Shown: in pieces, positions 12,294 to 24,160 of the stretch
Layout: the number at the start of each line of letters is the position of its first letter
Numbering within the stretch: the stretch's first letter is position 1
Assembly (NCBI GenBank): GCA_948146395.1
Contig: OX411547.1
Coordinates: forward strand, 34,741,868-34,805,867
DNA from: Fragum whitleyi
Lineage: Eukaryota; Mollusca; Bivalvia; Cardiida; Cardiidae
Length of the DNA: 64,000 nt
Reading direction: 5' to 3'
Program-made: the position numbers and the translations under genes
The notes under the pieces: model-generated
What the model saw: the letters and a program-made list of their open reading frames with translations, nothing else
Told to the model about the DNA's origin: nothing
The model's database searches: none

Positions 12294-12562
12294 TGTGACC
12301 CGTCGCGCGAAAAGGGACCATCCGGGGACTCTGTAAAATAGATATTTGAAAAAGAGATTGATTCTAGTACAAGACAACCAGAGGTCGCATTTCAAGAATT
12401 CTTTCATTGGAAGGTAAATGTAGATTTGTCATTCTAGATTTAGAAAAATAAGCACGGTGCAAAAAAATTCGACCCTAGTCAGTCTGCACAGTCCGCGCAG
12501 TCTGACTAGGGTCGACAATACACGCACTTCCCAGATTATCCCTTTTCGCGTGACGGGTCACA
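12294..12562 (+). mobile_element. GACCCGTC MITE, full copy
   Basis: Inverted ends TGTGACCCGTCGCGCGAAAA and TTTTCGCGTGACGGGTCACA bound 269 bp. A strong internal palindrome lies near 12469-12516 (TCGACCCTAGTCAGTCTG pairing with CAGTCTGACTAGGGTCGA). The flanks show ATAT on both sides of GTGAC...GTCAC, a possible short target duplication. Other copies are at 34824-35164 and 39016-39265, with decayed ones at 9630, 27876, 30512 and 33880. Confidence 0.85.
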
Positions 12563-12581
12563 TATACATGTACAATTCTCA

Positions 12582-12652
12582 GTGAGTGATCAAAGCCAAT
12601 TTTCTCTATACAGGTACAGAGAAAAAGAACATTTGATCACTGACTTTCACTT
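12582..12652. repeat. GTGAGTGATCAAAG hairpin, copy 1
   Basis: GTGAGTGATCAAAGCCAATT pairs imperfectly with AACATTTGATCACTGAC across a short CTCTATACAGGTACAGAG stem-loop. Similar hairpins lie at 34041-34110 and 41804-41870. It is non-coding. Confidence 0.65.
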
Positions 12653-12828
12653 GTACAACTGTACAATTTTTCAATGATCAGACGTCAAATTTTTGTTAAT
12701 CTTTAAAAATGAATTTAGTAAAAGCTAATTTGTTTTAGTTCAGTTACAACGAAAGCTTAAACTTATAGAGTTGCTCTCGAACACTCATCCCTTATATTTT
12801 CTCAGCCCTGAGAGAAAGAGGTAGTTTT

Positions 12829-12980
12829 TAATGCCACTGCTACCCAATTATTACAGCTGGGTGAACTGGCGCTGGCTTTTAAGTGCATTGCCAATAAACA
12901 CGTTCCGGCGACGGTGGGTCTTAAACCATGGACTTTCAGGTCTCGGGTCGAGTGCTTTTACCACTAGGCCACCGGGGAAT
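12829..12980 (-). repeat. tRNA-derived SINE family B
   Basis: On the minus strand the head reads CCCCGGTGGCCTAGTGGTAA, containing a pol III box A (TGGCCTAGTGG). This is followed by AAGCACTCG, a degenerate box B region (CCATGGTTTAAGACCC) and a unique body ending in a T/A-rich tail. The head resembles a Gly-type tRNA. No target duplication was identified. Confidence 0.6.
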
Positions 12981-13256
12981 TTGACCACGAATCACTCATT
13001 AACTCCCGACGATATATAACTGCTACTAACAGGCGGTTTTAGACGAAAGCAGTTGCTTGAAATTACAGATCTTCGCTAAAGATTCGCAGTACGAATGCTT
13101 TGTATTTTTTACCTTATAGCCTGTTTACGGTATACTTGATAAATAAGCGATTTGATATCCGCTTTACAGAATGGTTGATATTTATGACCTTAGAGCCGCT
13201 TAGATGTATTCTGGATGTTTATGGCTCAAGAGCTGCTTGGCTGTATGCTTGCTATT

Positions 13257-13983
13257 CAAGGACGTAACTCCCATGACGCACATTACGCAAGTGCGTAATA
13301 AAAATAAATCCTCTTTCGAAAAATGTCGTTGATGAATAATCATAGCGGGCGGAGGATATTCATCTTTTGTCACAGTCCACATATCGCCTTAATCTCAGTG
13401 TATGTTTGTCGCCTTCAAGTCGCTGGGGTCATATTTGGGCTCCGCCGGGCACAACCCCTTTTTCATAGAATCAAAGAGCGAAAATCTTTAAAAATCTTCT
13501 CCTCTGAAACCAGATGGCAGAGAGCTTTCATATGTGGTATGTAGCAACATCTAGTGGGCCTCTACCAACTTTGTTCATATCAAGACCCTGGTGTCACATT
13601 TGGGCTTTGCCCGGGCGCATCCCTTTTAGCTCTTCTGAGCACTAAGGGTAAAAATTCGAAAATCTTCAAAAAAAACTTCCTCTCTGAAATCAGAAGGCAG
13701 GCAGCTTTCATATTTGGTATGTAGCTTCATCTAGAGGACCTGTACCAAGTTTGTTCCAATCAAGAACCTGGGGTCACATTTGGGCTCAATCTTGGTGCAT
13801 TTCTTTTTACAATGATTCAAAGAGCGGAAAGGCATATCCTGTTGCTTTTAGCTAAAGACATTCCATGGTATTTATCTTATGTAGAAATTATCTCCTTGTT
13901 GACAAATGCCTATTTCATTCATGTGATGTCCCAGGAGCCAAAGAGACTCAGGTGAGCGATCTAGGACCATTATGGTCCTCTTG
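13257..13983 (+). mobile_element. HINE-like element inserted in the satellite
   Basis: The satellite unit is interrupted after GTATGCTTGCTATT and resumes with TGTGACTTAATGTC, which places both boundaries to within a few bases. The right end is CTCAGGTGAGCGATC, then a perfect hairpin AGGACCATTATGGTCCT and CTTGT. The core has three decayed units with GGTCACATTTGGGCT phrases. The left 150 bp (GACGTAACTCCCATGACG onward) recur at 39786-40010. Confidence 0.75.
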
Positions 13984-14810
13984 TTTGTGACTTAATGTCT
14001 GTTTTTAAATATGCTTGATATTCCTGACTTCACAGTCGCCTTAAAGAATGCTTGCGATTTGTGTCCTTGATGCCGTTTTACAATGTTCAATCACCAATGA
14101 TATTTTTGACCCTTTGGCCGCTGTCAAGTATTCTTCCTATTTGTGGCCCTCACTTCCGCTTTATAGAATGTTTTATATATCAGACCCTATTGTCTCTTGA
14201 AAGAATGAGTGATATTTGTGATCTTATATCCTTTTTTACAGTGTCCCAGATATTTCTGATCTGATGGCATTTTTTTCAGTATGCCTGATGTTTTTTACCT
14301 CTAGTCGCTTTTAAGTATGCTATTATTTGAGACATTGTACATATTGACAGTATGCTGTTTATATGTGTCCGCAAAACTTCTTTTAGGCAGTTTGATATTT
14401 GTGATCTGAAAATCGCTTTTATGTATGCTTGATATATGTGATCCCACAGCCGCTTCTAAGTAGGCTTTATATTCGTTTCCTCATTTGCGCTTTGCAGTAT
14501 ACTTGGTATTTTGGACCTCCTAATCGCTTCACAGAGTGCTTGATATTTGTGACCTCATAATAGGTACTGTATTGTTGCTGACCTCAAATTCGCTTTATTA
14601 TATGTATGCAGTATGCTAGATATTTCTGACCTCATAGCAGCTTTTCAGTATGCGTGATTTGACTCAAAGCCGCTATTAAGAATGTCTGGAATTCGAGACA
14701 CCGTATCTTATTTACAGTATGCTTGATATTTGTGACCTCATAGTCGTTTCAAAGTATGGTTTATATTGGTGACATTGTGTCCTATTCATAGTAAGCTTGA
14801 TGTTCCATCC

Positions 14811-15257
14811 AGAACATCACTCGGCCAATCTCACGATCAACCTCGGATGTACATAGACGGACTATTTTCAAAAATTACGGGAAAACCTTGGAAAAAACTC
14901 GATGAAGTCATTTAAAATGTCGTTAGCCTTCGAAACTTTGAGTGAAAACATTCTACGTCGCCAACGCTATTCTTTTGAAGTCACTGACATGAACCATCGT
15001 ATCCTATTATAGATAATTTTAGATGCTTAAATAACGGCTGAAAAATCTTAATTTTTGAGAATGATGCGTCATTCTCAAAAATAAAGATTTTTCAGCCGTT
15101 ATTTTCTGTAAAAATAACAAACTAAAGATGGTGCCGGTTCGCTAGTTTTTCTTACACTGTTTCCGCCTAACGAAATGCACAATTTTGTTACATACCCATC
15201 CGCCTTACATACATCCGAGGTCTGTTGCAGTTTACGGAAATGGCCGAGTGATGTTCC
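14811..15257. mobile_element. 447-bp foldback element in the satellite
   Basis: The ends are AGAACATCACTCGGCCA and TGGCCGAGTGATGTTCC. A second inverted block (CCTCGGATGTACATA and TACATACATCCGAGG) lies inside. The middle is a near-perfect palindrome of about 75 bp (15030-15105: AATAACGGCTGAAAAATCTT paired with AAGATTTTTCAGCCGTTATT). Satellite sequence abuts on both sides. No coding capacity. Confidence 0.8.
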
Positions 15258-15331
15258 GAATGCTTTATGTTCATGACCACATGGTGGCATCATATATGCT
15301 CGATATTTGTGAACCCTTAGCGGATTTAAGT

Positions 15332-15612
15332 GCTTGTTTGTTTGTTTGAATGGGTTTTACGCCGTTTTCAACAATATCGCAGTTATATCGCGGCGGTCGG
15401 AGCACCTAACAATGTATTCCTGGTATTTCTTTCACCTGTACTACCATTACGCCCTTTCCTAGCCTCCGACTGCTATCTCACATAGGTCTACGATTATCTA
15501 CCCATTGGTGAGAGACAAACGTCGGAAAGGATATTTGCCGCCACCGGGGATCGAACCCACGACTTCCAGGTTTGAAGTCTTATGCCTAACCAACTGCGCT
15601 ATGGTGGCGGCT
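15332..15612 (-). repeat. SINE family A, full-length copy with 12-bp target duplication
   Basis: Minus-strand copy. The tRNA-like head (15538-15611) has a 7-bp acceptor-type pairing (GCCGCCA with TGGCGGC), box A (TAGCGCAGTTGG) and box B (GGTTCGATCCCC). The body ends in an (AAAC)n tail. Perfect repeats GCGGATTTAAGT flank it at 15320-15331 and 15613-15624. The anticodon arm does not fold like a functional tRNA, so this is a SINE rather than a tRNA gene. Confidence 0.92.
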
Positions 15613-16951
15613 GCGGATTTAAGTACACTTGATATTTCTGACTCAATAGTCGCTGCACAGAATGATTAATATTTGTGACCTCATAGCAGCTTTATGCTTG
15701 AAATCAGCGATACCATTGCCGCTTTATAATGTGCTCGATGTTCGTGAAATCGTTAGCTCTACAATATGCCTGATACAGTCCAGTCAAATTATTGTAGGAC
15801 CCAAAACAAATTGCAAAAAAAGCAATGTTGTGTTTTTTGACACTCATAGACATACCTATTAAACATATATAAAGTAGGACAAAATCGGAAGATACGTATT
15901 TTGATTTTTTTCGCGATTTTTATCATAGACTTTCCCCAACTAATCTTGTAGAGACTTATTTCACTGAAAGCATGTTTAAGTGTAAAGTAGAGGTTGTTGG
16001 TATATCAAAAGCCATGTAGTGATTTGTTATAAGCCATTCGCTAATGAAAATAGGATATTCCTTGTTATTTGGTCAGTTTTAGTGATAATTTGTTAAACAT
16101 CTTACCCCACCCACTCACTTTAACATTGCGGAGTAGTAGAAAATGCTCGCTTTGGCAAAAAAGGGGCATTGGCTTCAAAGAAAAGGTCTGAAACATTTTT
16201 AACAGTCCAAAGCCTTTTTATGTCCAAGTCGGAGTAAATTTAAACCCTTTTAGCCCCCCACCCCATATACAAAATTTTTGGTGAGCAAGCTTAACTAAGA
16301 ATAGTTGTAGATATGTTCACCAGTATTATTTAGCACATCCAAAAATCTTTCAAAAATTCAGATTTCATTTTATTATTTTTTTTAGATGTAGTCTTGGGGT
16401 GACATGGTCTTTAGAATATATATAGAGCAAGACGAGCATGACGGATTTTATGGGTTGTCCGTCTGTGGTATATCAGAGTTTGATTGCATTTTGAAAATGA
16501 ATCATTTCCTTCTGGAAAAAGTATTACATTGGTTGAAAGAGCCATGGATTTGTCTTGCCTCATCTTATCGTGTAATTGGAGCTACATCTAGTACTATACA
16601 AAGCACAGAGCATTCATATGTATGAAGTTTGGACGGGAGCGGTAACTGTTTGATAAAAAATCCTAGTTTTCACATCATAAGAGTCTGGTAGGGATAATAC
16701 AAGTATTACGTGAAGACACGTTGCAAGAACAAACTATTTTGGCCTTACGTTTATAAACAAGTGCTAGATATAATCAAAAGTCACTATACGTTATTTGATA
16801 TGCAGAAGCTTTAGGTCTAAGTGTTACGGATGAGATTTTTTTAATAATCATAGTTCTTTTAACCTTGAACCTTTTTTGTACTTTCATATTTATAAGATTC
16901 ACACAAATTTAATACTATCTTTTAAATTCAAAGCCGACAGAAAATAACCTG

Positions 16952-17207
16952 TTTTGTTTGAAAAGGGTTTTACATCTCTATTAACAATTTCAAAACACTG
17001 CAAACAGAGCATCTAACCATTGATTCCTGGTATTTTTCTCACCGATACTACCAGGAAATCATTTCAAAGCTACATTTTCTAATCCCAGTTATTTCTTTAC
17101 GAGTATCTACCCGTTGGTTAGAGAGGGGTGTGCTTCAGCCAGAGATCAAACCTTGAAACCCGTAATTGGAATCCAAGCGCACAAACATCTGCGCTGTGAT
17201 GACACGG
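16952..17207 (-). repeat. SINE family A, degenerate copy
   Basis: It keeps the order of family A on the minus strand: a TGTTTG-type tail, GGGTTTTAC, GAGCATCTAACCATTGATTC, a CTACCAGG block, GTATCTACCCGTTGG and a decayed box B near 17135-17150. There are many substitutions. It lies inside the 4.2-kb element. Confidence 0.7.
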
Positions 17208-18058
17208 ATTTATCTGGTTCTTTCGAATGAAACAGATTTTGTTTAACATTTGACGATTTCCGATAAAATTTCTCATAAATAACATGTTAAATTGAAGAAT
17301 GGCATAGGAATGAATTGGAAAGAAAGTGCTCCAATTGCCAATTCGTTGGAAGTTTTGAATTTTATTTAAAACTATACGCAATAAACTAAATTTGATGTGG
17401 ATAAGTATTTGACATCAATTAAAACACTTAAAGAAGAAAGTATGCTTTACTAATAGCAAAATTATGAAATGATCTTAAAGCTTTTCAGAATGTTATGCCA
17501 ACATTTCCTTTTAAAAAATGAATTAAGAATAAATGATATCAAGCTTATCCTTCAAAAAATTTCACCAAGTGAATTTTCACAAACAATTTATATCGAAATT
17601 ATTAAAATGACAGACTATTCGAGACATAAATATTAATTTAAAAAGATGTTGTCTATGGAATCTCTCCTAGGAAGCCATGCAGATCGACCCCTTTATCACG
17701 TGGTATAATTTTTGAAATTGCCGAAAACGCTTTTATTTAAAAAAAATCAGGAAACCGGAATCTTTGTTATAAATTAGTTGACTAGATAAAAAAAATGATA
17801 AAATAAAATAAACACAAATCTAGAGACGATTGAACAGATTTGAGAATTTTACCCCCTAGTAAATATGCGAAGTATATTTCCGCGAGATGAAAAAGAAGAC
17901 TTTTTTTTCATAGCAAGGACCCTGGCCCTAACAATGCTCGATAATCTACCAGCTTTGTTTATTCAGCTATATGAAGTTCATATTATGTTCTTAAAATAAC
18001 GAATGGGTTGATAATCGTAGATCTATGTCGAAAAACAGCTGGAGGCTGAGAAATAGAG

Positions 18059-18221
18059 GATAATTGTTTGTTTCAGTGTAAGATCGATCTATATTTCATT
18101 AAGCGAACAACAAAAGCTAAATTTTCACAAGTGGCAGAGCCACGAGTGAAAATATAGCTTTTGTTTTTCACGAAATAAAATATCAATCGATCTTACTCGA
18201 AAAACAAACGATTATTCTATT
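18059..18221. repeat. Foldback centred on GTGGCAGAGCCAC
   Basis: Left arm blocks TGTAAGATCGAT, AAAAGCTA and TTTTCACAAGTGGC are mirrored by GCCACGAGTGAAAA, TAGCTTTTG and ATCGATCTTAC. Together they form an imperfect hairpin of about 160 bp. It is non-coding. It sits next to a SINE A 3' fragment. Confidence 0.7.
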
Positions 18222-18487
18222 TCTTTAATACAAAAATGAGACAAAATGTGAAATTTCTAGGACATATATTAGTAAAGCGCGTCATTTTGCACGTGATTGC
18301 TATGCAACGTTCTTTATGACGTCACTTATTTAGCCCCGCATTGATGACGTCAGATAGGATGAAATGCACAAAAGCAGGGAATAAGTTTTTGATAATTTTA
18401 CTGTTTTTGTGGTGAGTTTATCAAGTGATAATCTACCGTTATTTCTCGATAAACCACCGAAAAGCATTAAAGAAATAATGTTTTGTT

Positions 18488-18596
18488 GGTACTGGTGAGA
18501 GAAATACCGGGAATCAATTGTATGTGCTGCCGCAGACCGATATAACTGAAAGATTGTTGAAAACAGCTTAAAACCATCATTCAAACAAACAAAACT
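18488..18596 (+). repeat. SINE family A, 3' fragment
   Basis: GGTACTGGTGAGAGAAATAC, a GGGAATC block, GATATAACTGAAAGATTGTT and the final CATTCAAACAAACAAAAC tail match the 3' half of the copy at 32673-32947. The head is missing (5'-truncated). Confidence 0.75.
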
Positions 18597-20125
18597 TCAA
18601 ATGACTTGTCTTGCTATGAATGAAATAATGTCAATTGGGTGTTATAAGAAACCATTTGAAATTTCTACCATTTAAGTCACTGATTTTAATTTATGTAAGA
18701 AAAATAGAAGGATAATTATGAAAATTTAAAAGTTTAACCAAAATCATTTACTTAGAGAATATTGAGAAAAAAAAAGGATTAAAAGTTATTAGAATACCAC
18801 CCAAGACGCATAATATAGAACCTTTTTTATGCTTCAATAGGTATAAGTTAAAGCCATATTATTACGAAGGTTAAACAAGTTTGTAAAACCGAAAACTTTG
18901 GATTTTAAATGTATCTGAAATTATAACAAAATGTTCTATAATATTTGATCGCAATGCATCTGTGGTAGCCCCCTTTAGGGTTATCAAATAACCAGGATTT
19001 TCAGTTTCGTATCTCACTTTTGCAAAGCCTCTTTTTGAGTTTGCGTAAGGTATTTTCAAAACAAGAAATGCAGCATTAGATTGATGACAAATATACCTTC
19101 ATTTTGAATTATTTGGAATTAATGTTTCAGAAAATTATTCTTAGACAGACAGATCACAGACAATTTCATTATCAATTTTTTTTATCAAATACACACATGT
19201 GCGTTATTATATAAAACAAGGTGTCAAGCTACTACTAGTCCTGGACCTTATCAACTCCCATCATTTCTAGCATATTTTACACAATCTAGTATCAATGAAA
19301 AGGAAAATTATCAAGAAAAAAATAAGCTGATGACAATGTTGTCAAAATGATAGGAAACAACAAAAATTGAATTCAGTGACTACTGGGAGAGTTTACATGA
19401 GCACATGTTGGATACATGGTCTTATGTAATGAGACAATTGCCTGTGGGATAGGCAGACATACAAAAAGATCAATCAAATAAAATAATATTGCTTTGAACT
19501 TGTTGATGTGGGTGTATATGAAAATTTTCAAAACCAGAAACCATTTTTCCATCAAAAGAAACATCCATTCTAATGTTCAATCAAGTGGAAGGGGTAAGAT
19601 TAATTTGAATTTGTATACACGTATTTATGTTTAAAATGCCATACACTCTACTCAAACCATAAATAAAAGTTTTGGTTAAATATCTAGAGGAAGTTTATTC
19701 AAATGCTATTTGATAAGTTTTGCTGGCACAAAACAGTATTATTCCGGCGTTTATCACACAATATTCTCATTGATTTGGCTGTATTACAGACATTTATAGT
19801 GGGTATCAAATCGTATGGAAAAATAAAAATAAATATCTTCCGATTTTGTCCTACTTTTAGTATGCCATCTAGGGAGGGTCAAGCTACTCAAAAAAGCAAT
19901 GAACGTTTTTGTTGCAATTTGTTTTAGGTTAGGGCCATACTTCGCTATTTTGACTGGACTATTTATTAAATGCTTAATATTCGTGACCTCTAAGACGCAA
20001 ACATATGCTTGAATTTTGTGATATCGAAGCCGCTTTAAGTCATCTAGTATCTCAAATCTGCTTTACAGTGTTATTAGCATTTGTGACCGCATACCCGCGT
20101 TACAGGGCGCTTAGAATTTGATTTT

Positions 20126-20405
20126 GTTTATATGGGGTTTTCGACGCTTTTTACATTGTTTCAATCATATCGCGGCGGCTGCCGCTGGTGTATCTAACAA
20201 TGGATTCCTGGTATTTATCACATCACTACTACAATAACACCCTTTCCTATCATCTATCTGCTATTCCACAAAGGTCTACTGTATTTACCCATTGGTTGAA
20301 GACAAATGGTCAGAAAGAATGAGTGCCGTCGTCAAGAATCGAACACGGGACATTTTGATTGATTGTCCGACGTGCAACAAACTGCGCTTTAACGATAGCT
20401 TTCGA
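20126..20405 (-). repeat. SINE family A, degenerate copy
   Basis: The minus-strand order of family A is kept: GGGGTTTTCGACGC, ATATCGCGGCGGCTG, ATCTAACAATGGATTCCTGG, GTATTTACCCATTGG and GAGTGCCGTCGTCAAGAATC (decayed box B). An 87-codon frame crossing it is a chance frame. It follows the last satellite block. Confidence 0.75.
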
Positions 20406-20590
20406 AATTTCAGACCCAAAAGACACTTATATTGCGTTTGTTTACGCAGTTTAGAACATTGTGAAATTGGAAAATGCTACGGTCGGAACTCTTCTAAATC
20501 ATTGTACCAGTCTATCATTGACGCCAACTTTGCTGTTGTAACTTATTTGAAGTAGTTGTTAGTGTGATTTGCACGGACCCAAGACTGTCT

Positions 20591-21020
20591 TTAAAGCCCC
20601 CGTCTGCCATTTGACTAGAAAATCGCTATTTCGTGAACATTCTTAAAATAGTTATTCTTAATTAAGCCTTATGAAAGATGAGTTACATAAAAATACAAAT
20701 CAATCGACAAACAGCGGCTTTTTCGGGAAACACATGATCTGTCGCATACAGTAAAATATGTAAATGAGATTTTGGTCCCATGAAATTCGCCCACGAGAAG
20801 GAGCGGTAATGCGCTCTATACAAATTGTTGTCCAAAATGTTGCGGGTCATAAATATTCATCAAGTTAGACATATATATAAACATATATCTCATTGCGTCA
20901 TAATCATTTGCATTATCGAATATTGGAATGACAAATTCAAGCTTATCTTTGAGAATATAGTCGTTTAAGATCAATGTATCCGTTTCGGAAATGTTCACGA
21001 CCACAGATGGGGGCCTTTAA
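20591..21020. mobile_element. TTAA-flanked MITE, GCCCCC ends
   Basis: It is bounded by TTAA on both sides (20591-20594 and 21017-21020). The inverted ends are AGCCCCCGTCTG and CAGATGGGGGCCT. A TTAA target is typical of piggyBac-type (and Kolobok-type) transposons, and the family assignment is inference. A minus-strand frame of about 62 codons inside (20816-21004) looks protein-like, but it has no recognised domain and no start or splice context. Confidence 0.7.
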
Positions 21021-21749
21021 GGATAAAGCCACGCGTTTTTACAGCCACTTGAGCTACAAATCTTCATTAATGCATAAAACCTGAATAGTTCGAGCGAAAC
21101 CAATAAAGATATTAAGATTACTTGAAAGAAAATTTCAGTTAATTTAAAGATTTATTAATTTTTGTTGTTAACGATTCCCCCTACAAAACGTGTTTTCTAT
21201 CATACCGCCGAAAAGAAGAAGAAGAAGAAAAACATAAGTGTTAATCAGTTTTGACCTGTATTAGTTAAAACTAAGCTTTACAAGCGCCCCTCCCATGGAT
21301 TCATTAAAATACACAACGCACAAAATCACACAAAAAGTTTGACAACAAAATACGATATTTGTCTTATTTCTTCAAGACTTAAGTGACTTAGATAGAAGGG
21401 CGTGGTTATAGTGGTTAGATATTCATATTTACAAATCCATTTAACACGTAAATTTTCCAAGACCATTTTTCAAAGTTTTGTCGCTATTTGATGGCTTTCT
21501 CCGCTGGTTTAACTCCAGAAATCCATTTCATTTAAAGTGCTTAACGTTTTGGGGGTAGGTCTTAAATGTCTTGGGTCTTATTCATTTGTCATATGGAAAC
21601 GGTAGACACCCGTAAACTCGCCGTAATCCCAAATGCGGCCTACAGTTCTTTCAAGAGCGATCATTCTGGATTCAAGGCCATCGAAGACCTTACAATTATG
21701 TTTCAGCGAGATATAAACAAATTATTTAGATTTACACGGCCTTATTCCT

Positions 21750-21978
21750 TTAACCCTTTGCTGTTTATTCCTTGCTTTTTACGTGCCTGTGATTTTATGA
21801 TTGAGAAAACATCGTGAAAAAAGAAGAAATTGCTTTTGACAAGCAATTTCTTCTTTAACCACGCCATTTTCTACCCTAAAGAATGGTTATTTTTCAAATT
21901 AAATCCACTTTAAATTTTCGACTGCAAAACCTTTGAATTTGGACAGGTCCAAAATTTTGTAAAACAGGAAAGGGTTAA
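21750..21978. mobile_element. TTAA-flanked piggyBac-like MITE with hairpin core
   Basis: TTAA flanks both ends. The ends CCCTTTGCTGTTTA and TAAAACAGGAAAGGG are inverted with about 12 of 14 matches. The centre carries the hairpin GAAGAAATTGCTT/AAGCAATTTCTTC. A second copy begins at 50692 but lacks the right end. piggyBac elements use TTAA targets and CCC-type ends, which fits; there is no transposase here. Confidence 0.8.
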
Positions 21979-22052
21979 TACTGAATAAAAGCAAATTGTG
22001 TTCGTCTAACGGACACCACGGTTAGTATAAAAGATAACCAATGGTTATATTT

Positions 22053-22143
22053 GACCGGAACTTAATGTAAGCAAGTCAGGTTTATTGTTTCAATTGGTAA
22101 AATTGAAACAACAAACCTGATTGGTTGAAAACTGTTTCCGGTC
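22053..22143. repeat. 91-bp foldback, GACCGGAA ends
   Basis: GACCGGAA and TTTCCGGTC form the ends. The centre TCAGGTTTATTGTTTCAATT pairs with AATTGAAACAACAAACCTGA. A diverged relative lies near 235-350. Non-coding. Confidence 0.65.
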
Positions 22144-22329
22144 TCTAAACTAATCCTTATATTGTATACAACTAGGGACTGGAGTTTAACCTGACGAAAG
22201 CTTTGACCAAGGTGTATCAATTTATTTTCGCTAAAAAACTTTTTTTTGGATTGGGGGAACAATTGTTCTATTATAACGCGCAATACATTCGGCACGTCGA
22301 CTTTCTAGCCATCATCTTGACAAACGCAC

Positions 22330-24155
22330 TTAAATCTCTGACGAGTTCGAAAGTACTTCGATATCTACAGAGCGTGAAATAACACGTAATAACACGTGAG
22401 AAAAAGAAATTAATTTAGAATTAACTAATTAACACTACGTGCATTTCATCATTTTCCAGGCCCAGTTTTTAGGAAAAGCAGATAATGGAGGATTGTTTTT
22501 TAGCGATCTGTCTAGACAGTTGCCGACACTTCGATGACAGATTTGCGAAAATATGGAAATTTTTAGAAATTTTGGGTACTTTTCTTTTAATTAAAAGGTA
22601 ATACCCTTTCACAGGCATACAGGCAAGTAAAACTGAGTCGTATTAATATGAACTGTTTAAATAAACATAAATCGAATGACATTTCTAGTAAGATATATGC
22701 GCTGTTCATAACAAGTATGGGAAATTGGATGCTGAGGGGTGTCCTTAATGGAGGATTTCAACTGTTGTCTGCGCTTGCTACGAGCACATGATAATAATTT
22801 GAAAACAAATAGATAAATAACTTAGTAAATAATAGCATAAGTTAAAGTTAAACAAGCGTTTGGTAACAAAATATTTTGACCACTTTATGTAATTAAAACA
22901 CTTTCAATTAGACGTTGTAAAAAATTAACAAATGACACAAAAAAGTCTTTGAATTTTACAATAAAAAGATTGGTTAATTTTGCGAACTTGCGTCACATAT
23001 TCAGGTCAGTCATCCATAAACCCCGCCAATAAACTTACGAGTGCCAATAATATTCTGAGATTAATACTGACTAATTTTACTTTGTTTTTCTGTGTAGAAG
23101 AGTTAGTTTTCATGCTACCAAAACACCGTTTTCAAGCTGTAGACATGATATTACTTACTTATAAACAAGTACTTCGCTCAACTAGCAAGACATAGCCAAA
23201 GATCTTTTTGATAAACTAAAGCAATGGTCTCGGTATAGATCATCTAAATTCTTTACCCAAGTAAGTATGTATTTTTTTTAAAAAAATGCCAGTACAATGT
23301 TTAACCCGTTTTTTTAATGACAGACGTGTTTCATTACTTTTTATATGTAAAATATGCATACATTAATTAGTCTCCCCCCCCCCCCCCCCCCCCCCGTTTA
23401 CACTTTGTTCCTGACGACACGACAGCCAAATTTTAAAAACAAACGTGGGCGAAACGGGGTGCCTATGAGAAAACGGAAGTGAGCGGCATCTACAAACGTC
23501 AATCGGTACCCTCCGCTGTCCTACGGAAACAAAATGTGACAGGCCCATCAGAACGTGACAGACCGGGATCGAACGTAAAAACGTTCGTAACAGACCATGG
23601 GCTTAACCGTAGTGCACGCCGGATCACCGGGGTTCAGCGACTCGTTTTTACCCACGGTTTGTAACGGGTATTTTGATAGACTGTGCGTAAACGTGACGCA
23701 ATCTAACAGAACTTTTGTGTTTGGGAGAATGAACTTAGCATAAGTATTTGTAAACTTTAATTGAACTCAGGAATAATAACGATATTGATAAGAGATTTTT
23801 TTTTTAAATTCCATTTCAATGTTTTATTGGGACTGCAGGACTTTTGGCATTTGATTTTGACTATCACTATGAAACGTCCCGAAAACAAGAAAATAATATC
23901 AGAGGTACAGAAAAAAGAGGGGTAATAAAAGTCTAAAATCTTAAAATTTCCATGAAACCATATAATGTTGGTACTCATTTGAATTGTCTCGTCAAGACAA
24001 TTCGAATGAGTACACACAAGATAGGGTTTGAGCAAGGACTAGTGAAATATTTAGGTATGAAATCTAAAATAAACTTATTATGTAGCTCTGAAAATAATGA
24101 TATAGCCCAAAACCAATTCTGATGATAAACCTGAAGTACTAAATCATAATGATAT
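22330..24155. other. Intergenic, no supported gene; poly-C tract
   Basis: A run of 22 C residues occupies 23374-23395, a possible assembly weak point. Just after it, 23400-23690 is clearly more GC-rich than its surroundings and may be a separate unrecognised repeat. A small perfect-looking hairpin (GGTACTCATTTGAATTGTCT with its complement) lies at 23972-24014. Confidence 0.4.
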
Positions 24156-24160
24156 GAAAT

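Larger units (their letters stand above)
15776..19962. mobile_element. 4.2-kb inverted-repeat element without transposase
   Basis: The left end (AGTCCAGTCAAA from 15777) is mirrored by TTTGACTGGACT ending near 19961. Further inside, AAGTAGGACAAAATCGGAAG (about 15872) is mirrored by CTTCCGATTTTGTCCTACTT (about 19838), and ACAAATTGCAA by TTGCAATTTGT. The inverted region is about 120-135 bp. The satellite is present on both sides. No open frame longer than 90 codons and no transposase motif was seen, so it looks non-autonomous or decayed. It contains two SINE A relics and a foldback. The target duplication is unclear. Confidence 0.7.
13110..20110. repeat. 37-bp satellite, split by later insertions
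   Basis: Degenerate tandem units of 37 bp share the core GTATGCTTGATATTTGTGAC followed by CTCATAGCCGCTTTACA. Consecutive exact 37-bp spacings are visible at about 14430-14540 and 14700-14800. Satellite blocks are 13110-13256, 13984-14810, 15258-15331, 15625-15775 and 19963-20110. The gaps are insertions: 13257-13983, 14811-15257, 15332-15612 and 15776-19962. Units differ considerably, so the array is old. Confidence 0.85.

Noticed and set aside
20816..21004. 62-codon protein-like minus-strand frame
   Set aside because: It is fully inside a TTAA-flanked MITE, starts only at GTG, and has a stop just upstream with no acceptor site.
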